Position numbers and translations under genes: made by a program. Below, piece after piece: positions 8,136 to 16,510 of a stretch of DNA of 64,000 bases. This stretch comes from Bradyrhizobium erythrophlei. GTDB lineage: Bacteria; Pseudomonadota; Alphaproteobacteria; Rhizobiales; Xanthobacteraceae. Where the stretch lies: assembly GCF_900142985.1 (NCBI RefSeq), contig NZ_LT670849.1, positions 4,170,501 through 4,234,500 of the forward strand, given 5' to 3'. The notes beneath the pieces were generated by a model. It worked only from the letters and a program-made list of their open reading frames with translations. It was not told the DNA's origin and did not search any database. Numbering within the stretch: the stretch's first letter is position 1; every line of letters begins with the position of its first letter.

Positions 8136-9347
8136 TCACTTCTTCACCATCGCACACGCGGGATCCGGCGGGCCGAAGGCGTCCTCGCCGGAGATCGTCG
8201 TCAGCACATTATAATAGTCCCACGCGTATTTTGACTCGTCCGGCGTCTTGACCTGCACCAGCATCAGATCGTGAACCATCAGGTTATCTTCGCGCAGGCG
8301 TCCGTTGCGGGCGAAGAAATCCTCGATCGGTTTTTCGCGCATCTTCGCCGTCACCGCGAGCGGCTCGTCGGTTCCGCTGGCTTCGATCGCCTTGAGATAG
8401 TTCGTCACGGCCGAATAGACGCCGGCCTGCCACATTGTCGGCATCTGGCCCACTTTGGCGAAATAGCGCCTCGACCAGTCGCGCGTCTTGTCGTCCATGT
8501 CCCAGTAGAACGACGTCGTCAGCAACAGGCCCTGGGCTGCCGGAAGACCAAGCGCGTGAATGTCGGTGATCAGCGCCAACAGCCCGGCCATCTGCTGGCC
8601 GCCCTTGAAGATGCCGAACTCGCCGGCAGATTTAATCTCATTGATGTTGTTCGGCGGGCCCGCGGCGATCCCGATGATCTTTGCCTTCGACGCCTGCGCC
8701 TGCAGGATAAAGGACGAGACGTCCGCCGTGGCAAAGGGCAAACGAACCGAGCCGAGCACCTTGCCGTGGTTCCTGGCGATGACGGCGGATGCCTCCTTTT
8801 CCAGCGAATGACCAAACGCAAAATCATCGGTCAGGAAGAACCAGCTGTCGCCGCCGCGCTTGACCACTTCCTGCGCGGTGCCGGTCGCGAGCGCCCGGGT
8901 ATCGAACACCCACTGGATCGCATAGGGCGAACAGTATTTGCCGTGAAAATCCGAGGTGCCGGTCGACTGCGTCATGAACAGCCGGTGCTTGTCGTTGGCG
9001 ACGTTCTGTACGGCGAGCCCGACCGCCGAGACCGGCACGTCCACGATCAGGTCCACCTGTTCGACGTCATACCAGCGTCGCGCCAGTGTCGCGCCGATAT
9101 CGGGCTTGTTCTGGTGATCGCCGGATACGAGCAGGATCGGCTTTCCCGCGACCAGCTTGCCGAAATCGTCGATCGCCATTTGGGCCGCGGTGAGCGAGCC
9201 CTTGCCGGTTGCGGTGGAGGCCGGGCCGTTCATGTCGGTGAGCACGCCGATCTTGACGACGTTGTCGGAGATTTGCGCCGATGCGGGAGCCGCGACCATA
9301 AGCGCCGCGGCGAAAGCCAGACCTGGCATCATCCTTCCGCTGACCAT
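8136..9347 (-). CDS. ABC transporter substrate-binding protein (branched-chain amino acid/LivJ type)
   Basis: The protein has 403 residues with a signal peptide (MVSGRMMPGLAFAAALMVAAPASAQ). Peripla_BP_6 features are VKIGVLTDMNGPASTATGKG at the mature N-terminus, GKPILLVSGDHQNKPDIGATLARRW, and FLTDDFAFGHSLEKEASAV. This receptor type recruits amino acids, amides or aromatic acids to LivHMGF-like transporters. No permease or ATPase gene is near. It is the third orphan binding protein in a row. Confidence 0.88.
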   Translation of the reverse strand: MVSGRMMPGLAFAAALMVAAPASAQISDNVVKIGVLTDMNGPASTATGKGSLTAAQMAIDDFGKLVAGKPILLVSGDHQNKPDIGATLARRWYDVEQVDLIVDVPVSAVGLAVQNVANDKHRLFMTQSTGTSDFHGKYCSPYAIQWVFDTRALATGTAQEVVKRGGDSWFFLTDDFAFGHSLEKEASAVIARNHGKVLGSVRLPFATADVSSFILQAQASKAKIIGIAAGPPNNINEIKSAGEFGIFKGGQQMAGLLALITDIHALGLPAAQGLLLTTSFYWDMDDKTRDWSRRYFAKVGQMPTMWQAGVYSAVTNYLKAIEASGTDEPLAVTAKMREKPIEDFFARNGRLREDNLMVHDLMLVQVKTPDESKYAWDYYNVLTTISGEDAFGPPDPACAMVKK

Positions 9348-9586
9348 CGCATTCTCCCTTCACGCGGCGCATCGGCCAAAGTCCGGGCCGGCATCATGTA
9401 CGCATTCATTCGACATTCGGCCACTGCCGTCAACGCGGGGAGGCCGCATCCGGCGCCCCCCCGCCGCGGCTTGCGCGTGGCCGTTGCATTGCCGATCTTT
9501 ATCCTATCGGGACGTAGCATGACATTCGCCGGCAGCCGAGCTAAGGACAGACGGCCGGCCCAAAGGTAGGCAGCGGAGGTTGATGG

Positions 9587-10114
9587 ATGAAAGTGATCGG
9601 AGTGGCCGGCTGGAGCGGCGCGGGGAAGACGACGCTGATTTCGCGCGTCATTCCATATCTGCGCGAGCGAGGCCTGCGCGTTTCCGTGATCAAGCATGCC
9701 CATCACGAATTCGATGTCGACGTGCCGGGCAAGGATTCCTGGGTCCATCGGCAATCCGGCGCGGAGGAGGTGCTGGTGTCATCAGCCAACCGTTGGGCCT
9801 TGATGCACGAGCTGCGCGGCGCGGCCGAGCCGTCCTTGCCGGAACTGCTCAAGAAGATGTCGCTGGTAGACCTTCTGATTGTCGAAGGTTTCAAGTCCGA
9901 GCCGTATCGCAAGATCGAGGTGCATCGAAAGGACAGCGGCAAGCCGCCGTTATTCCCCGATGATCCCGCCATCGCCTGCATCGCGACGGATGCCGAGATC
10001 GAGACCGCGCTTCCGGTGGCCCATCTCGATGACATTCCGGCGGTGGCCGCGATGATGCACAAATATGCGCTTCCACTCGAAGACGTGTTGGCCGCACGCG
10101 CCAACGATGCCTAA
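9587..10114 (+). CDS. mobB: Molybdopterin-guanine dinucleotide biosynthesis adapter MobB
   Basis: This 175-residue P-loop GTPase has Walker A GWSGAGKTT at residues 8-16 and the family pattern VIKHAHHEFDVDVPGKDS. VDLLIVEGFKSEPYRKIEVHR matches the conserved MobB core. MobB supports MobA in attaching GMP to molybdopterin, giving the bis-MGD cofactor of DMSO-reductase-family enzymes such as formate dehydrogenase. It abuts the TusA-like gene (stop and next ATG are adjacent), so the two are co-translated. The molybdenum hydroxylase at 51.7-54.5 kb belongs to a family that normally uses other cofactor forms. Confidence 0.92.
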   Translation: MKVIGVAGWSGAGKTTLISRVIPYLRERGLRVSVIKHAHHEFDVDVPGKDSWVHRQSGAEEVLVSSANRWALMHELRGAAEPSLPELLKKMSLVDLLIVEGFKSEPYRKIEVHRKDSGKPPLFPDDPAIACIATDAEIETALPVAHLDDIPAVAAMMHKYALPLEDVLAARANDA

Positions 10115-10393
10115 ATGTTGCGCATGATCCCGGCGAAGCTCGATCTCACCGGCCTGAAGTGCCCACTGCCCGCGCTGATGACGGCGAAAGCGTTGAAGAA
10201 GCTTGCGCCGGGGCAGTTGCTGGAGGTTCATTGCACCGATCCGCTTTCGGTGATCGATATTCCGAGCCTCGTTCACAAGACCGGCGGCCAGGTCGAGATC
10301 ACCGAACGAACGGAACAACGGATTATTTTCGTGATCGAAAAGGCGAATGGCTCGATTGAAGAAGCCAATGCTGCCGCGGACGACAACGCTTAG
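10115..10393 (+). CDS. TusA-like sulfur carrier protein
   Basis: This encodes 92 residues. The N-terminal LDLTGLKCPLPAL contains the TusA CPxP motif, with C16 as the sulfur-carrying cysteine. TusA homologues pass persulfide sulfur to tRNA thiolation or to molybdenum cofactor enzymes. Its ATG follows the mobB stop directly (TAAATG), suggesting a role in molybdoenzyme maturation. It could also act in general sulfur relay; no thiouridylase genes are adjacent. Confidence 0.85.
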   Translation: MLRMIPAKLDLTGLKCPLPALMTAKALKKLAPGQLLEVHCTDPLSVIDIPSLVHKTGGQVEITERTEQRIIFVIEKANGSIEEANAAADDNA

Positions 10394-10650
10394 GCCGGTC
10401 GAGACAATTGACCGCACCCCTCTGTGCGCCGGGCGGGCGGTCGGTGATAACCAACTCTACCATTTGCCTATCGACATAAGGCGGAGCTTCTGTCCCAATT
10501 CTTTTGGAACACGCGCTGGGCGGGGACGGCGCAGCGGGAAATTGTGCAAAGCAACAAAGCAGAGCTTCGCAACCCATCGGGAATTTTGGCTATAGATAGC
10601 GGTTAAACGCACAGACATGCCCGGCACGGGCGGCTGTAGGGGAGGATTGG

Positions 10651-12300
10651 ATGACGACGATCAGCAGCACGGGGACTGTGCAGGGCAATGGTACGGGAAT
10701 TCTCGACCGCGCGCACACGATCGCAAAGCCCGGCTTCAATCGCTGGATGGTGCCGCCGGCAGCGCTCTGCATTCATCTGTGCATCGGCATGGCCTACGGC
10801 TTTTCGGTGTTCTGGCTGCCGCTGTCGCGCGCGATCGGCCTGACCGCGCCGAAAGCGTGCCCTGATATTTCGCTGTGGCAGGAACTCTTCACCACCACCT
10901 GCGACTGGAAGGTGGCGAGCCTCGGCTGGATGTACACGCTGTTCTTCGTCGTGCTTGGCGTCTCGGCGGCAATCTGGGGTGGCTGGCTTGAACGCGCAGG
11001 TCCGCGCAAGGCGGGTGTCGTCGCGGCCTGCTGCTGGGGCGGCGGACTCCTCCTTGGCGCGCTTGGCATTTACGTCCACCAGCTCTGGATCATGTGGCTC
11101 GGCTCCGGCGTCATCGGCGGCATCGGCCTCGGTCTCGGCTACATCTCCCCGGTCTCTACACTTGTCAAATGGTTCCCCGACCGACGCGGCATGGCGACCG
11201 GCATGGCCATCATGGGTTTCGGCGGCGGCGCGATGATCGGCTTGCCGCTCGCCGACAAGCTAATGAACTACTTCAAGACGCCGACCTCGGTCGGCGCGTG
11301 GGAAACGTTTATCACCATGGGCGTCATCTACTTCGTCTTCATGATGATTGGCGCATTCTCCTACCGCGTCGTGCCGGACGGCTGGAAGCCCGATGGCTGG
11401 ACGGCGCCAAGCGAAAACAAGACGATGATCTCGCAGCACAACGTTCATCTCGACAACGCGCACAGGACGCCGCAATTCTGGCTGATCTGGTGGGTGCTCT
11501 GTCTGAACGTGTCGGCGGGCATCGGCGTGATCGGCCAGGCGGTTCCAATGTTGCAGGAAATTTTCGCCGGCAATCTGATCGGTCTGCCCGGCGTGAAGTT
11601 CAACGCGCTTAGCGTCGAACAGAAGGCGGCGATTGCGACGATCGCAGCCGGTTTCGGAGGGCTGTTGTCGTTGTTCAACATCGGCGGCCGCTTCTTCTGG
11701 GCGTCGTTTTCCGACTATATCGGCCGCAAGAACACCTACTATACGTTCTTTATCCTCGGTATCGTGCTCTATGCACTGGCGCCGACCTTTGCAGCCACCG
11801 GCTCGAAGCTTCTGTTCGTGCTCGGCTTCGGCATCATCCTGTCGATGTATGGCGGCGGCTTCGCGACCGTGCCGGCCTATCTCGCCGATATGTTCGGTAC
11901 GCAGTTCGTCGGCGCCATTCACGGTCGCTTGCTGACGGCGTGGTCGACGGCCGGCATCATCGGCCCGGTGGTGGTGAACTATATCCGCGAGTTTCAGCTC
12001 CAGGCGGGCGTGCCGCGCGATCAAGTCTACAACATCACCATGTACATCCTTTGTGCGATGCTGGTGGCGGGCCTGATCTGCAACTATCTGGTCAAGCCTG
12101 TGGACCCCAAGTGGCACATGAGCGACGATGAGGTCGCGAAGGCCCAGGCTGGCAAGAGCGCCGGTGGGGTTCAAAGCGGCTCGTTCGGTATCGGCAAGGG
12201 CGGGCTTGACACCAAGGCAGGGTTGTTCTGGCTGTTCGTCGGTATTCCGCTGGCCTGGGGCGTCTACAAGACGCTGGAAAGCGCGGCCAAGATCTTCTGA
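10651..12300 (+). CDS. OFA-family MFS transporter (oxalate/formate antiporter-like)
   Basis: This 549-residue polytopic protein has about 12 transmembrane segments. It starts with a soluble tail (residues 1-33) before the first helix (PPAALCIHLCIGMAYGFSVFW). OFA signs are the long first external loop (APKACPDISLWQELFTTTCDW), GLGLGYISPVSTLVKWFPDRRG and NIGGRFFWASFSDYIGRKNTYY. The family exchanges oxalate and formate or carries other monocarboxylates. It lies downstream of mobB and the TusA-like gene, a context compatible with formate metabolism. A strong terminator follows. Confidence 0.88.
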   Translation: MTTISSTGTVQGNGTGILDRAHTIAKPGFNRWMVPPAALCIHLCIGMAYGFSVFWLPLSRAIGLTAPKACPDISLWQELFTTTCDWKVASLGWMYTLFFVVLGVSAAIWGGWLERAGPRKAGVVAACCWGGGLLLGALGIYVHQLWIMWLGSGVIGGIGLGLGYISPVSTLVKWFPDRRGMATGMAIMGFGGGAMIGLPLADKLMNYFKTPTSVGAWETFITMGVIYFVFMMIGAFSYRVVPDGWKPDGWTAPSENKTMISQHNVHLDNAHRTPQFWLIWWVLCLNVSAGIGVIGQAVPMLQEIFAGNLIGLPGVKFNALSVEQKAAIATIAAGFGGLLSLFNIGGRFFWASFSDYIGRKNTYYTFFILGIVLYALAPTFAATGSKLLFVLGFGIILSMYGGGFATVPAYLADMFGTQFVGAIHGRLLTAWSTAGIIGPVVVNYIREFQLQAGVPRDQVYNITMYILCAMLVAGLICNYLVKPVDPKWHMSDDEVAKAQAGKSAGGVQSGSFGIGKGGLDTKAGLFWLFVGIPLAWGVYKTLESAAKIF

Positions 12301-12309
12301 TCGTGGTTT

Positions 12310-12344
12310 GGCATCGCGAACGCCGACAGCGTTTTCGCGATGCC
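12310..12344 (+). terminator. Rho-independent terminator after the OFA carrier
   Basis: GGCATCGCGAACGC pairs with GCGTTTTCGCGATGCC around a small loop, with a two-base bulge, followed by TCTCTC. It starts 10 nt after the stop codon. Confidence 0.75.
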
Positions 12345-12389
12345 TCTCTCCTCAACAATCAATCAAAGAATTCATCAGGGGGATTTCCC

Positions 12390-12638
12390 ATGCTTCGAAT
12401 TGCCACTTGCCTCGTTGCGGCGTCCTTGGTCGCGGGCAGCATTGCTTCCGCATCGGCGCAAACGACGGAGGCCAAGCCTTCGCGGATGAAGCTCACGATG
12501 GAAAAGCTGAAAGAGATGAAGGCCAAGTGGTTGGCGAACCGGCCCAAGCTGAAGGCTTGCAAGATCGAGGTGAAGAGGAAGGGGCTCACCGGCGACGAAC
12601 GCTGGTTCTACATCTCGGATTGCATGGAGCGGAGCTAA
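12390..12638 (+). CDS. Small secreted basic protein
   Basis: The product has 82 residues with a signal peptide (MLRIATCLVAASLVAGSIASASA) and a mature part rich in lysine (RMKLTMEKLKEMKAKWLANR, then KACKIEVKRKGL). Two cysteines (in KACKI and SDCMERS) may form a disulfide. The start is supported by GGGGGA about 8 nt upstream; longer frames upstream are unlikely. Unknown function; similar small periplasmic proteins are common in Bradyrhizobium. Confidence 0.65.
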   Translation: MLRIATCLVAASLVAGSIASASAQTTEAKPSRMKLTMEKLKEMKAKWLANRPKLKACKIEVKRKGLTGDERWFYISDCMERS

Positions 12639-12651
12639 GATCGACGCCGCG

Positions 12652-13989
12652 TCAGACGAACGATTCGGCCAGCGCCAGGTAGAGCGCAAACAGAAATCCG
12701 CCGACCGTGGGGAGCACCACGAGCGAACCGCCTTCTTCCAGCGCGACTGGAATCATCGCGTGGGCGACGAGCGCGAGCACGGCCCCGCCGGCAACGGCCT
12801 GGGCGAAGATCGCCGGTAGTGCGTCGCTGCCGGCGATGAAGGCTTTTCCTGCCGCCGCGGCCACTACGCCTGCAATCAACACAGTCGACCAAAGACCGAA
12901 AATCACCGCAGGACGATAGCCGGCCTTCGTCAACATCGATGCGCTTGCCGCCGCTTCCGGAATTCCCCCAAGAAACATTCCCAGCATAAGGGTCAGCGAC
13001 AGATTTCCGATCGCGGTAAACTTGGCCCCAATGACGAGGCAGCCCGGAATGGTGTCGAGAATATTTCCGAAGACGATCGCCATTCCCGCGCCGCTGGCGG
13101 CCTCCACCAGCATTTTGCCGGTCTCGCGCCGGTTGAGGTGGTCCAGACTTCCGCTCGCGACTTTGGCCCACAGGGCCGCATCAGTTCCTCCCGCACTGAG
13201 ATTGCTGATCGCACGCTGATGGCTGATGCGCTTTACTGCGCGGGCCAATTCGCCGTCAGCCGCGACGAGTTCCTCGAAGTCCTCCCTTCCAATTTTCAGC
13301 AGACCTGAATCTTCGGCGGCGCGGATCGTGGCGGTGCGCGGACCGCCGCTCAGCAAGGACATTTCCCCGAACGTGTGACCCGCGCCGAGCACTGCGATTG
13401 GGCCCGCAGCGGTTTTGCTTTCCGTTGTGGTATCGGTCAGAACCTCGACTGTTCCACGCGCTACAATGTAGAGGGCATCGCCCGCGTCTCCTGCCCTGAA
13501 CAAAATGTCACCGGCCTTGAGTTGCAGCTCACGAATACGCGGCAGGATTTGCTCGATCTGCTCGGCCGGCAAGTGGCGCAGCAGATCGCTTTTCGCCAGC
13601 AGTTGGATCCGTTCCCGCGCGTCCGCCTGTTTGCGGGCCAGTGCATATTCGCGAAACTGGGTGACATAGCGAACGGCGGCGCCCTTCTTCTCCAGAGCCA
13701 GCGACGCCGAGTAGTAGATGGCTGCGCCGGCCCCAAAACCCGTGCTGACAAACATCCAAGCAGAGCGTGCATCGAAGCCCTGCTGATGTAGCGATAGCGC
13801 GCCTTCATATGCGAGCTCGATCGCCAGTGCGGAAATCAGGGCGCCGGCGGCAAAGGCTAGCAGGCACGCAAGGGGGCGCTTTGAGAAAGGAAAGTACAGA
13901 CCTATGGCGGCTCCCAGAAGAGAAGATGATGTCGTCCCAAGGCCAAGTGCCGCCGCAATGGCCAGCTCGTAAGGGAAGCTCATTGACAT
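12652..13989 (-). CDS. ZIP-like membrane protein with an inserted cyclic-nucleotide-binding domain
   Basis: The protein has about 445 residues. Three hydrophobic segments come first (about 5-27, 33-55, 68-88). A cytosolic cNMP-binding domain follows, with LKAGDILFRAGDAGDALYIV and the phosphate-binding cassette FGEMSLLSGGPRTATIRA. Five more hydrophobic segments end the protein. This matches the ZIP transporter plan with the CNB domain replacing the variable TM3-TM4 loop. The ZIP metal-site histidines appear missing: the TM4-like segment reads NILDTIPGCLV and the TM5-like segment FLGGIPEAAAS. Transport activity is therefore doubtful. I start at the ATG at 13989. Confidence 0.75.
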   Translation of the reverse strand: MSMSFPYELAIAAALGLGTTSSSLLGAAIGLYFPFSKRPLACLLAFAAGALISALAIELAYEGALSLHQQGFDARSAWMFVSTGFGAGAAIYYSASLALEKKGAAVRYVTQFREYALARKQADARERIQLLAKSDLLRHLPAEQIEQILPRIRELQLKAGDILFRAGDAGDALYIVARGTVEVLTDTTTESKTAAGPIAVLGAGHTFGEMSLLSGGPRTATIRAAEDSGLLKIGREDFEELVAADGELARAVKRISHQRAISNLSAGGTDAALWAKVASGSLDHLNRRETGKMLVEAASGAGMAIVFGNILDTIPGCLVIGAKFTAIGNLSLTLMLGMFLGGIPEAAASASMLTKAGYRPAVIFGLWSTVLIAGVVAAAAGKAFIAGSDALPAIFAQAVAGGAVLALVAHAMIPVALEEGGSLVVLPTVGGFLFALYLALAESFV

Positions 13990-14024
13990 GGGTGCCCGGC
14001 GGCTACGCCACAATCCAACGAATA

Positions 14025-14471
14025 TCAAATACCCTTCGCCCGGTGCTCAATGGCCCTGACGATCCCGCGGGTCAACGCAACCGCTCGTCGCCAGCCGGCC
14101 AACGCCAACCGCAGGGGCCGCTTGAGATGCACGATCAGCGGATTGCCATGATTTTCGACGTCAAGTTCGAACCGCTCGGACGGGAATATCGTCGCGCAGC
14201 AAGCTCGCGCAGAGACCCTCCGCGCAAACGCGAGTGCTGAGCTCCTGAAGAGGAAGATGCCGCCGATCTCTCCCTTGACGTCGCGTGCTAGCCAAAATCC
14301 ATCGCTGTCGCGCCCGATAAAGAATGCCGGGATCGACGCATCGAGAATGCCTGGATCGAGTGGCTGAAAGCACGTTTGTGAGTTCGCAGGGTTCGAAGCC
14401 CGCGATTTTGAAAACCCGGAATAGGTGAGCGGCATGGCGATCATGATGCGACCAGTGACCTGCACGTCCAT
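14025..14471 (-). CDS. Protein of unknown function, paralogue of the gene at 16274-16510
   Basis: The product has about 148 residues. The central block FFIGRDSDGFWLARDVKGEIGGIFLFRSSALAFA aligns with the block TFIGRNSRGNWVAQEQHGLYGGLFVNRAQALKFA of the gene at 16274-16510, so the two are paralogues. The upstream promoter region (14531-14580) also shares its layout with that gene. A basic C-terminal tail (LKRPLRLALAGWRRAVALTR) is extra. ATGs at 14444 and 14435 are alternative starts. The function is unknown; the G-x-W/F-x-A and GG-hydrophobic pattern suggests a small beta-rich domain. Confidence 0.65.
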   Translation of the reverse strand: MDVQVTGRIMIAMPLTYSGFSKSRASNPANSQTCFQPLDPGILDASIPAFFIGRDSDGFWLARDVKGEIGGIFLFRSSALAFARRVSARACCATIFPSERFELDVENHGNPLIVHLKRPLRLALAGWRRAVALTRGIVRAIEHRAKGI

Positions 14472-14530
14472 GAGCGCGAACCGCGATCATGAGTCGGCGT
14501 AATTTCGTACCATTATCTGCTCCCGATCCC

Positions 14531-14580
14531 CGTAGGATTGCGATAGAGGCGGACGAGGCATTTCATAAGAAAGAAATAAA
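14531..14580 (-). promoter_or_regulatory. KdpE-like tandem half-site promoter, site 1
   Basis: On the minus strand TTTATTT-CTTT-CTTATGA (14580-14563) is followed after exactly 19 nt by TCGCAATCCTACG (from 14543). The same arrangement is found at 16648-16697, 17491-17540 and 35458-35508. The gene start is about 60 nt further on. Confidence 0.65.
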
Positions 14581-14712
14581 GACGGCGTGAACTTCTCAAG
14601 GAGCGCTGCCTGCATTTATTGCCCGTCTATGAAAGCGTTGCTCTGCCGATCTCGAATTCCTATGCGCGTTGCGTGCATGTTCCGCTCAGACCCAGAGATC
14701 ACGGAGCCATCC

Positions 14713-14877
14713 ATGCGGCGACTTTCGTTCATCGTTTCCCGACTTGCTTCGTTCGTTCGTCACATGGCGGATGCGCTGGGCCCGTTCTGGGACGTCAGGA
14801 AATATCGCCCGGAGCGCTACTATATGCGAGGTCCCGGGCCGAAATGGCGCGAGAAACATTCCTCTCGTCCCGCGTGA
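14713..14877 (+). CDS. Small basic protein, 54 residues
   Basis: ATG at 14713 is preceded by GGAG at 14703-14706 with good spacing. The product is MRRLSFIVSRLASFVRHMAD followed by a tail rich in aromatic and basic residues (YRPERYYMRGPGPKWREK). It could be a short amphipathic or membrane-associated peptide. Its last 83 bp overlap, in antisense, the 3' end of the aldolase gene at 14795. The function is unknown, and the gene call itself is moderately uncertain. Confidence 0.45.
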   Translation: MRRLSFIVSRLASFVRHMADALGPFWDVRKYRPERYYMRGPGPKWREKHSSRPA

Positions 14878-15790
14878 GGTCGTTCTCCCCGATTTCAAGA
14901 ATCGCATCCGCCACCTTGGCTTTCGCCTGATCCGATAGTCCGACCAGGGGCAGGCGGGTGTCGGGACGCATCAGGCCGAGCAAGCTCAGCACATATTTGA
15001 CCGCGGCCGGATTTTCGGCTGCGAGGCATTCCGCCAGCCGCGAAAGCCGTTGCTGCCATTGCCGGGCGGCCGGCATCCGGCCTTGTTCGTAGCTTGAAAG
15101 CATATCCCGGCATGCGGAAGGCGCGACGTTCGACAGGATCGAAATGCACCCGTCGCCGCCGCTGCAAAGAAAAGCAAGCGCGGTCGGATCGTTTCCCGAC
15201 AGCAGGCGGAACAGCGCCGGCACTCTCGATCGCAGGCGCGCTGGACGGGATAGATCGCCCGTCGAATCCTTCACTCCGATGAACTGCGGCGATTGCGAAA
15301 GCGTCGCAAGAGTGTCGTCGGACAGGCCGCGGATGGTTCGCGAAGGATCATCATGCAGGATGATCGGCAACGCTGTCGCATCGGCGATCGTGCGAAAATG
15401 CGCTTCGATGCCAGCCTGCATCGGCTTGTTGTAGTAGGGCACGACCGACAGCAGCGCATCGGCGCCGGCAGCTTCGGCGCGCCTCGCCCATGCGGCGGCC
15501 TGGCCGGTCGAGTTCGATCCTGCGCCTGCGATCACGCGGGCCTGTCCGCCGGCCACTTCAGTCGCCGCGCGAATAATGGTCTCGCGCTCATCCCAGCTCA
15601 AAGTGTTGAATTCGCCTGATGTCTCTCCGACGACGATCGCCGAAACGCCGGCCCGCATCTGCCGTTCGCAGAGCCTGGCGAACGCGCCCAGATCGACCGC
15701 TCCGGTTTCATCGAATGGCGTCGGAATATCCGGGATGATGCCCGTGAGCCAATCCATCAGGTTTGCCACGCGGTTCGCCAATGGTGTCAT
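14795..15790 (-). CDS. Dihydrodipicolinate synthase/N-acetylneuraminate lyase-family aldolase (DapA-like)
   Basis: This 331-residue (beta/alpha)8 Schiff-base aldolase shows IPDIPTPFDETGAVD at the N-terminus, VVGETSGEFNTLS (the GTTGE region), VPYYNKP with the catalytic tyrosine, DDPSRT, and FIGVKDSTGD with the Schiff-base lysine. DapA condenses pyruvate with aspartate semialdehyde; relatives split sialic or sugar acids. The GETSGE variant and the location, last in an operon of unknown small genes, suggest a duplicate rather than the housekeeping enzyme. The C-terminal tail of about 25 residues is extra. A start at the ATG at 15757 is possible. Confidence 0.85.
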   Translation of the reverse strand: MTPLANRVANLMDWLTGIIPDIPTPFDETGAVDLGAFARLCERQMRAGVSAIVVGETSGEFNTLSWDERETIIRAATEVAGGQARVIAGAGSNSTGQAAAWARRAEAAGADALLSVVPYYNKPMQAGIEAHFRTIADATALPIILHDDPSRTIRGLSDDTLATLSQSPQFIGVKDSTGDLSRPARLRSRVPALFRLLSGNDPTALAFLCSGGDGCISILSNVAPSACRDMLSSYEQGRMPAARQWQQRLSRLAECLAAENPAAVKYVLSLLGLMRPDTRLPLVGLSDQAKAKVADAILEIGENDLTRDERNVSRAISARDLAYSSAPGDIS

Positions 15791-15796
15791 TGCGCG

Positions 15797-16231
15797 TTAC
15801 GCCGCACGCTCGATCCGGCCAAATCCATGACGGCAGGCGGAGAGCACAAGTCCCTGGTGGCACCGCACGCCGGCCTCGATCCGAAAACCCATTTGCTGAA
15901 GCTTGGCCCGTACCCCGAGACTGGAATTGTCGGAATCGATGAGGACGGCGACGGTCGCGTTGGTGCAGAGAAACGGCGATATGTCGCCCAGCGCCTTTTC
16001 GATGGCCGGTGAGCCGCGATCGGCCAGCAGGCCGATCGCATGCTGCCGCCGCGGCAGCCAGCTCGACGAAATCGGAGTCACGCGCATGAAGCCGCGGCGT
16101 TTCAGCCCCAGATGGAGTTCCATGGCGCCGCTGCCGGCGACGATGGCGCGCTGCAGGAGCGACAGGCCCGTAAGCCCGATCATCGTGTCGAGGACCTGCA
16201 CTTGATCAGACGCGGAATGAAGCTGAACCAT
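15797..16231 (-). CDS. Protein of unknown function (144 residues)
   Basis: The chosen ATG at 16231 has CAGGAGAACACC in front, a good ribosome-binding site; an ATG nine codons upstream lacks one. The sequence contains GLSLLQRAIVAGSGAMELHL, a region of alternating strands and helices (SPFLCTNATVAVLIDSDN), and a final RIEAGVRCHQGLVLSACRHG. I do not recognise the fold. It lies in the operon 16510-14795, 7 bp before the aldolase start, so co-expression with the aldolase is very likely. Confidence 0.65.
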   Translation of the reverse strand: MVQLHSASDQVQVLDTMIGLTGLSLLQRAIVAGSGAMELHLGLKRRGFMRVTPISSSWLPRRQHAIGLLADRGSPAIEKALGDISPFLCTNATVAVLIDSDNSSLGVRAKLQQMGFRIEAGVRCHQGLVLSACRHGFGRIERAA

Positions 16232-16273
16232 GGTGTTCTCCTGAACGATGGCCGGCACATCACGAGAGCGCCT

Positions 16274-16510
16274 TCAGGCCGTCAGGTTCCTGCCGCTGAT
16301 ATCAAGCTCGATCTCGCGCGGCAGTTCCACGATCGTTTCGGGATGATGTCCGTTTTCAAAGAGAGCGAATTTCAACGCCTGGGCGCGATTGACGAACAGT
16401 CCGCCATAGAGGCCATGCTGTTCCTGGGCGACCCAGTTGCCGCGGCTATTCCTGCCGATAAACGTAATGGTCGATGCAGAGTTGCACGAGGGAGGCTCGA
16501 CGAGTTTCAC
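16274..16510 (-). CDS. Protein of unknown function, paralogue of the gene at 14025-14471
   Basis: I start at the GTG at 16510 because AAAAGGAA lies 7 nt upstream; ATGs at 16528 and 16558 are alternatives with poor sites. The 78-residue product contains ITFIGRNSRGNWVAQEQHGL and then YGGLFVNRAQALKFALFENG, clearly related to the protein at 14025-14471. It ends with REIELDISGRNLTA. It is first in a three-gene operon that ends with the DapA-like aldolase. Unknown function. Confidence 0.65.
   Translation of the reverse strand: MKLVEPPSCNSASTITFIGRNSRGNWVAQEQHGLYGGLFVNRAQALKFALFENGHHPETIVELPREIELDISGRNLTA

Noticed and set aside
8271..9569. Long plus-strand open frame of 432 codons
   Set aside because: It lies antisense to the LivJ-type binding protein with a clear signal peptide; the long frame is due to high GC.
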